A stretch of DNA of 64,000 nucleotides from Rhodospirillaceae bacterium (GTDB lineage: Bacteria > Pseudomonadota > Alphaproteobacteria > Rhodospirillales > Rhodospirillaceae): positions 310,001-374,000 of the forward strand of contig JAVJSV010000012.1 of the NCBI GenBank assembly GCA_040219235.1, written 5' to 3'. Every line of letters starts with the position of its first letter. Within the stretch, counting starts at the first letter, position 1. Shown here piece by piece: positions 62,229 to 64,000 of the stretch. Made by a program: the position numbers and the translations under genes. The notes beneath the pieces were generated by a model. That model made no database searches and was not told where the DNA came from. It saw nothing but the letters and a program-made list of their open reading frames with translations.

Positions 62229-62313
62229 AGGCTTGCGCCCTGCCTTACCCGTGCCATGATGATCACCCTAACTTACACCGCACTTTGAAACCACGGCTGA
62301 GAGGCCATTGTCT

Positions 62314-63741
62314 ATGAGGCCCATGTTTATGTCGATGCATAGAAGTTCGATTTTGAGTTTTCTTATCGCCATCTTCTTTATCTCGCCAGTTTCGGCAGAA
62401 GAACTCAGTGTTCCTCCATCCGCTCGCACAGATCTCGCGGTCACGGTTTATAACGGTGATCTGGCCCTGGTGCGTGATACCCGCAAAGTGGATTTGCCGA
62501 AGGGCGATAGCGAGCTTGCCTTTGCGGATGTCAGCACGAGACTTCAACCGAACACGGCGTTGCTCCAATCTGGCAGCGGCGCCTTCACGGTGAAGGAACA
62601 GGTGTTCGACTTCGATGTGGTCAATCAATCCGGGTTGCTACAGGCTTCGGTTGGAAAGGAAGTCAGCATTTTCAGCGTGAATCCGGCGACCGGGAAGGAA
62701 ACTGAGGTCAGAGCCATCGTTTTATCTGTTGCCAATGGCGTGGTGCTGGATATTGATGGTCGCATCACCACAGAAATTCCAGGACGATTGGTGTTTGATG
62801 CGCTACCGCCTGGGGTTCGGGCCGAACCCACGCTTGTGGCGTCTATTGCCACCGAGGCCGCTGCGACAGTTGATGCTGGCTTGAGTTACCTCACCAACGG
62901 CCTAACATGGCGCGCAGACTATGTGGCGGAGCTCAGTGTAGACAGTAAAACCATCGATCTCTCGGCCTGGGCAACCATTTCAAATACAACAGGAACAGAT
63001 TTTCCAGAGGCCACGCTTAAGCTTGTGGCGGGCGACATCAATCGTGTTGCTCCCGAACCAAAGATGATGCGAGCCATGGAAATGTCCGCGCGCAGCGGTC
63101 CAGTCGCAGATCAGATGCAGCAAGAAAGCCTGGCCGCGTTTCATCTCTACGCGATTGACCGCCCGGTCTCCCTGGCTGATCGGCAGACCAAGCAGTTGGC
63201 GCTGCTCTCAGCAAATCAAATCGGTGTAGAAACCGAACTTGTCAGCCGTGGGGAAGAGTATGCAACCCGCAATCCAATGAATGGCCAAGTAAGGACATCC
63301 CAAGCAACGCGCTCTTTGGTGTTTGATAATTCAATAGAGGAAGGCGTAGGCACGCCGCTGCCATCGGGCACCGTGCGTGTTTACGGACAGGATTCTACCG
63401 GCGCACTCCAATTGCTTGGCGAAGACAATGTTATGCATACGCCTATCGGACAGGAGGTTCGCTTTGCCCTCGGGCGAGATTTCGACATCACCGTTGCCCG
63501 TGAGCAAAGAGAGTTCCTAAGAGCGTCTGATCGCATCACGATCTCTGCCCATGGCATCACTGTGAGTAATGCAAAAGACACGGCACAGATTGTGCGGGTG
63601 GTTGAGCCGATGCAGGGGGACTGGGAAATCATTGAAGAAAGTATGTCTCATAAAGAATCTCAAGGTGAAGCAGAATGGGTTGTTGAGGTGCCTGCCGGTG
63701 GTGAGGTCGTGATTGACTACCGCGCGCGCGTGAGATTCTAA
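62314..63741 (+). CDS. Exported DUF4139 protein
   Basis: 475 residues with a signal peptide (SILSFLIAIFFISPVSAEE). The mature protein matches DUF4139: an N-terminal beta domain (LAVTVYNGDLALVRDTRKVD) and the LSYLTNGLTWRADYVAELS block near 200, ending in a beta-rich domain (VEVPAGGEVVIDYRARV). Family function unknown; some relatives are mucoidy-inhibitor-like proteins. Several Mets cluster at the start; ATG at 62314 is 9 bases after GAGAGG, but later ones at 62323-62335 are possible. Confidence 0.85.
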   Translation: MRPMFMSMHRSSILSFLIAIFFISPVSAEELSVPPSARTDLAVTVYNGDLALVRDTRKVDLPKGDSELAFADVSTRLQPNTALLQSGSGAFTVKEQVFDFDVVNQSGLLQASVGKEVSIFSVNPATGKETEVRAIVLSVANGVVLDIDGRITTEIPGRLVFDALPPGVRAEPTLVASIATEAAATVDAGLSYLTNGLTWRADYVAELSVDSKTIDLSAWATISNTTGTDFPEATLKLVAGDINRVAPEPKMMRAMEMSARSGPVADQMQQESLAAFHLYAIDRPVSLADRQTKQLALLSANQIGVETELVSRGEEYATRNPMNGQVRTSQATRSLVFDNSIEEGVGTPLPSGTVRVYGQDSTGALQLLGEDNVMHTPIGQEVRFALGRDFDITVAREQREFLRASDRITISAHGITVSNAKDTAQIVRVVEPMQGDWEIIEESMSHKESQGEAEWVVEVPAGGEVVIDYRARVRF

Positions 63742-63782
63742 GGTGAGGTGCTATTTAAAGGGCTAGGTGTTATCTAAGGGAA

Positions 63783-64000
63783 ATGACTGAGCCCTTTATT
63801 TTTATTGCCTCCATCCTCCTTGCTGTTGCTGGATTAAGTCAGCTGTATGCGCCGCATCTGTGGCAAGCGTATTACGTGTGGTTGGCCTCCCGAGGTACCG
63901 CTGGTGTGCGGTTGAACGGGCTGATCAGCTTGAGTGTTGGTGGAGTTATTGTCTTTTTCCACAATGTTTGGTCTGGTCCGCCGCTGCTGTTGACCGTGAT
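63783..64000 (+). CDS. Membrane protein, partial at the right edge
   Basis: 73 residues before the window ends, no stop reached. Starts MTEPFIFIASILLAVAGLSQ (first helix), followed by LYAPHLWQAYYVWLASRGTA and a second hydrophobic stretch (LNGLISLSVGGVIVFF). Too short to place in a family. It starts 41 bases after the DUF4139 gene on the same strand. Not preceded by a strong ribosome site; AAGGGAAATG gives a close one. Confidence 0.55.
   Translation, partial: MTEPFIFIASILLAVAGLSQLYAPHLWQAYYVWLASRGTAGVRLNGLISLSVGGVIVFFHNVWSGPPLLLTV

Overview
The window looks like about 64 kb of an alphaproteobacterial chromosome. It is moderately GC-rich (hand-counted lines near 60 %), with dense genes and several conserved housekeeping blocks. 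The lineage reading rests on gene order: a five-gene F1-ATPase operon (atpHAGDC) with no F0 genes beside it and priA upstream; a gpmI-envC-ctpA-divergent deacetylase-rppH run; and ffs (SRP RNA)-dnaX-ybaB-recR. A Rhodospirillales-like bacterium is plausible, but the order cannot be fixed from sequence reading alone. I see no tRNA, rRNA, CRISPR array, insertion sequence, prophage or recognised defence system.

Layout. 1-1859 (minus): CO-dehydrogenase-type genes coxG, coxS and the start of coxM, which runs off the left edge. 2039-4233 (minus): a VC_2705-type sodium:solute symporter and its small DUF4212 partner. 4361-13720: mixed genes (unknown protein, DNA polymerase IV with an N-terminal zinc ribbon, MsbA-like ABC exporter, multi-PAS histidine kinase, ArfB, SufE, two TPR proteins). 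13916-15571: an EAL protein with a broken GGDEF domain.

15808-36816 is an accessory, mostly catabolic region. It holds a bicupin, an exported VOC protein, an AT-rich membrane gene, and gamma-glutamyltransferase. Next comes a translationally coupled operon (20327-24333: amidohydrolase, AMP-forming ligase, MIP18/PaaD-like protein, Tat-exported amidohydrolase), followed by a VAO-type flavoprotein, a 2H phosphoesterase-like gene, a FAD monooxygenase, and a coupled pair of exported proteins (cysteine-paired Rossmann protein plus Tat DUF1838 protein). pyrC, a helical-repeat protein, an alpha/beta hydrolase, a cupin and a YCII protein come next. It ends with an exported carboxylesterase divergent from a membrane LytTR regulator; the gap between these two carries a match to the LytTR 9-12-9 binding site.

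37110-63741 is mainly housekeeping: rhomboid protease, XerC/DUF484, transaldolase-like aldolase, PriA, F1-ATPase, RppH and the cell-envelope block, SRP RNA, DnaX/YbaB/RecR, NfeD/SPFH, RmuC and a DUF4139 protein.

Two features cut across the window. First, short tandem duplications (9-32 bp) are unusually common. At three gene ends the repeat unit contains the stop codon and its period is not a multiple of three, so stops are spread over two or three frames. Second, 9-bp-stem/5-nt-loop palindromic elements recur between catabolic genes at 26-28 kb. No intergenic gap exceeds 300 bases; the longest (36817-37109, 293 bases) holds nothing I can identify.
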